This document shows positions 61,890 to 64,000 of a stretch of 64,000 nt of DNA, one piece after another. A program made the position numbers and the translations under genes. Origin of the DNA: Mycolicibacter sp. MU0083. Its GTDB lineage: Bacteria; Actinomycetota; Actinomycetes; Mycobacteriales; Mycobacteriaceae. The notes beneath the pieces were generated by a model. The model was not told the origin of the DNA and made no database searches. It saw nothing but the letters and a program-made list of their open reading frames with translations. Each line of letters begins with the position of its first letter. The first letter of the stretch is position 1. The stretch spans positions 1,054,001-1,118,000 of the forward strand of contig NZ_OY726394.1 in assembly GCF_963378075.1 (NCBI RefSeq). The letters are read 5' to 3'.

Positions 61890-63794
61890 GTGCCGAGACC
61901 AGCCCGCCGCGCCCGAGTCACGGCGGGGGCCCTGATTTCGGTGGCGCTGCTGGGTGCGGTGCAGGCCGTATCGGGGTGTGCGGTCAACCCGCCACCGGCG
62001 CCGCAGAGCACCGAGACGCCGAAGAGCGTCGCACCGCCGGCGCAGCGGATCAGCCAGATCATCATGGGCATCGACTCGATCGGCGCCGGTTTCAATCCGC
62101 ACCTGCGTTCGGACCTGTCCGCGGTCAGCGCGGCAATCGGCTCGCTGGTGCTGCCCAGTGCGTTCCGGCCGATCCCGGACACCTCGACACCGACCGGCTC
62201 ACGGTGGGAGATGGATCCCACCCTGCTGGTCTGGGCCAAGGTGACCTCCGAGGCGCCATTCACCGTGACCTACCGGATCCGACCCGAGGCGTCCTGGACC
62301 GATAACGCGCCGATCGCCGCCGACGACTTCTGGTACCTGTGGCAGCAGATGGTCACCCAACCCGGCGTCGTCGACCCGGCGGGCTACGACCTGATCACGG
62401 GCGTGCACTCCGTCGAGGGCGGAAAGCAGGTGGTGGTCACCTTCGCCAAGCCGTATCCGGCCTGGCGGGAGCTGTTCAGCAACATCCTGCCCGCACACAT
62501 CGTCAAGGACATCCCCGGCGGATTCTCCGCGGGCCTGGCCCGGGCGCTGCCGGTCACCGGTGGCCAGTTCCGGGTGGAGAACATCGATCCGCAGCGTGAC
62601 GCGATCCTGCTCGCCCGCAACGACCGCTACTGGGGACCCCCGGCCAAACCCGATCTGGTGCTGTTCCGCCGCGCCGGAGCGGCCGCCGCGCTGGCCGACT
62701 CCATCCGCAACGGGGACACCCAGGTGGCCCAGGTGCACGGCGGTTCGGCGGCATTCGCACAGTTGTCGGTGATCCCCGGTGTGCAGACCACCCGCGTGGT
62801 CACCCCCCGGGTGATGCAGATGGCCCTGCGGGCCACCGAACCCAAACTGGCCGACGTGCGGGTCCGCCGCGCCCTCCTGGGACTGCTGGACGTGGGACTG
62901 CTGGCCACGGTGGGCGCCGGCAGCGACAACACGGTGACCCTGGACCAGGCCCACGTCCGTGCACCCAGCGACCCCGGCTATGTGCCGACCGCGCCGCCGG
63001 CGATGTCGGAATCCGCCGCGCTGGCGTTGTTGCAGTCGGCCGGCTACCGGATCGAGAAGAACGCACCCCCGTCGGCGGTGGTCCCGCCCGCGGGCGCGAC
63101 CGGCCTGCCGCATCCGCCGGAGATCACCCATGGCCGAATCAGCAAGGACGGTGAACAGTTGACGCTGGTCATCGGGGTGGCGGCCAACGACCCGACCTCG
63201 ATGGCGGTGGCCAACACCGCCGCCGACCAGCTACGCAACAGCGGCGTCGCGGCCACCGTGCTGGCGTTGGACCCGGTGAAGCTGTACCGGGAGGCACTGG
63301 TCACCCACCAGGTGGACGCGATCGTCGGTTGGCAGCAGGCCGGCGGCGACCTGGCGACCCTGTTGGCATCGCGATACGGCTGTGGTGCCCTGGCCCCCAC
63401 GACGGTGGCCACGTCGGGCGTGCCGGTTCCCGCCCCCGACCACGTGCCGACGTCCCGGCCGCCGTCAGCCACGCCGGAGCCCGGCCCGTCGACGCCGAAC
63501 GTGCCCCCGCGTACCGCGCCCCCGCGGGCACTGGTGCAGGCCCCCTCCAACGTCACCGGTATCTGTGACCGCGCCATCCAGGCGGAGATCGATGCGGCAC
63601 TCGACGGCAGCAAGGCCATCGGGGACGTCATCGCCGCGGTCGAACCCCGGTTATGGGCCATGGCGACGGTGCTGCCGATCCTGCAGGACACCACGATCGT
63701 CGCGGTGGGCCCGAGCGTGCGAAACGTCAGCCTGACCGGATCGGTGCCGGTCGGGATCGTCGGCGGGGCCGGTAACTGGGTGAAGTTGCCGTAG
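61890..63794 (+). CDS. lpqW: lipoprotein LpqW, regulator of PIM/LAM synthesis
   Basis: A 634-residue extracytoplasmic solute-binding-protein-like lipoprotein (Rv1166 is 635). Signal and lipobox: [20 protein letters not shown] then SGCAVNPP with the lipidated Cys. SBP family 5 features: [40 protein letters not shown]. LpqW steers PIM4 between polar PIMs and lipoarabinomannan and acts on PimE, encoded 11 kb upstream. TACCCT (61877-61882) is 7 bases before GTG 61890, favouring this start over GTG 61884. A Pro/Thr-rich insert lies near residue 530. Confidence 0.93.
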   Translation: MPRPARRARVTAGALISVALLGAVQAVSGCAVNPPPAPQSTETPKSVAPPAQRISQIIMGIDSIGAGFNPHLRSDLSAVSAAIGSLVLPSAFRPIPDTSTPTGSRWEMDPTLLVWAKVTSEAPFTVTYRIRPEASWTDNAPIAADDFWYLWQQMVTQPGVVDPAGYDLITGVHSVEGGKQVVVTFAKPYPAWRELFSNILPAHIVKDIPGGFSAGLARALPVTGGQFRVENIDPQRDAILLARNDRYWGPPAKPDLVLFRRAGAAAALADSIRNGDTQVAQVHGGSAAFAQLSVIPGVQTTRVVTPRVMQMALRATEPKLADVRVRRALLGLLDVGLLATVGAGSDNTVTLDQAHVRAPSDPGYVPTAPPAMSESAALALLQSAGYRIEKNAPPSAVVPPAGATGLPHPPEITHGRISKDGEQLTLVIGVAANDPTSMAVANTAADQLRNSGVAATVLALDPVKLYREALVTHQVDAIVGWQQAGGDLATLLASRYGCGALAPTTVATSGVPVPAPDHVPTSRPPSATPEPGPSTPNVPPRTAPPRALVQAPSNVTGICDRAIQAEIDAALDGSKAIGDVIAAVEPRLWAMATVLPILQDTTIVAVGPSVRNVSLTGSVPVGIVGGAGNWVKLP

Positions 63795-63947
63795 CGGCTC
63801 AGCGGACGCGCTACTCTTTCTCAATCCGAACGGCACCGGGGGAGGTCGCCGTCGGCTGACGACGGAGTTAACGGCGTCTTGCGCACAGGTAATTCTTGGA
63901 TAAGATTAAGAAACCTGCGCGGGACACGTCGGAGGGGGACTGGGTAC
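63795..63947 (+). promoter_or_regulatory. upstream region of the last gene
   Basis: TAAGAT at 63901 region (GGATAAGATTAAG) is a likely -10; GGAGGGGG about ten bases before the ATG at 63948 is a strong ribosome binding site. The GTCGGCTGAC stretch near 63851 can fold with the following GACGACGG weakly. No gene is contained. Confidence 0.45.
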
Positions 63948-64000
63948 ATGGAACACCTCATTCGCCGGAGCGCCGCTGTTGCGGCGTCGGCCCTGACTTT
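63948..64000 (+). CDS. exported protein, N-terminal fragment
   Basis: Seventeen codons before the window ends: MEHLIRRSAAVAASALT. Two Arg followed by an Ala-rich hydrophobic run are the start of a signal peptide. A strong GGAGGGGG site precedes it. The mature protein is outside the window, so no family can be named. Confidence 0.65.
   Translation, partial: MEHLIRRSAAVAASALT

Overview
The window is chromosomal DNA of a mycobacterium, probably a non-tuberculous, environmental-type species. Reasons: very high GC; GTG and TTG starts; many TANNNT -10 boxes 6-7 bases in front of an RTG start (leaderless mRNAs); mycobacteria-specific genes (pimE, lpqW, prpR, mutT2, DUF732, DUF3556, DUF5302); and a gene order that follows, from memory, M. 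tuberculosis Rv1111c (DUF6542), Rv1112 (ychF), Rv1117, Rv1123c-Rv1125, Rv1129c-Rv1133c (prpR-prpD-prpC-metE), Rv1140-Rv1144, Rv1151c-Rv1166 (sir2 to lpqW). No rRNA, tRNA, CRISPR array or complete insertion sequence was seen.

Layout. 1-315: 5' part of a SulP anion transporter. 818-3075: DUF6542 protein and ychF. 3054-5198: a small, AT-richer island bounded by a perfect 21-bp copy of the ychF 3' end, carrying a uracil-DNA-glycosylase-like gene and a decayed DUF3644 gene but no integrase. 5315-9029: alpha/beta hydrolase, PhnA-like protein, relBE-type toxin-antitoxin pair, a VOC remnant, a membrane protein, OsmC and a monooxygenase. 9026-14307: permuted papain-like protein, a 53-aa membrane protein, class III cyclase, bpoB, ephC, WS/DGAT-like protein, DoxX. 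14271-20577: prpR divergent from prpD-prpB-prpC (propionyl-CoA detoxification by the methylcitrate cycle), then an acyl-CoA dehydrogenase. 20663-22402: DUF3556 membrane protein under a KstR-like operator. 22328-31346: two very large tandem P-type ATPase paralogues on the minus strand with an enoyl-CoA hydratase between them; they share an 882-bp identical tract and each contains a degenerate second ATPase half.

31623-35225: mycobacterial-type methylenetetrahydrofolate reductase and metE, metE behind a cobalamin riboswitch. 35302-43090: a lipid and CoA-thioester block (NAD(P)-binding protein, thiolase, three enzymes of crotonase/racemase type, SDR, nitronate monooxygenase) with a gamma-carbonic anhydrase and a CPBP protease. 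43336-52240: small proteins, methyltransferases, sirtuin divergent from a GntR regulator, F420-binding flavoprotein-like protein, DNA glycosylase, secreted proteins, pimE, pterin dehydratase, mutT2. 52392-59455: narGHJI respiratory nitrate reductase with a secreted DUF732 protein translationally coupled to its end. 59479-64000: MarR regulator, typA, lipoprotein lpqW and the signal-peptide start of another exported protein.

The most unusual items are the integrase-less ychF island, the duplicated and gene-converted pseudo-ATPase/ATPase giants, the KstR-like operator, the two near-identical TACTACG palindromes, and the paired long hairpins at gene ends.
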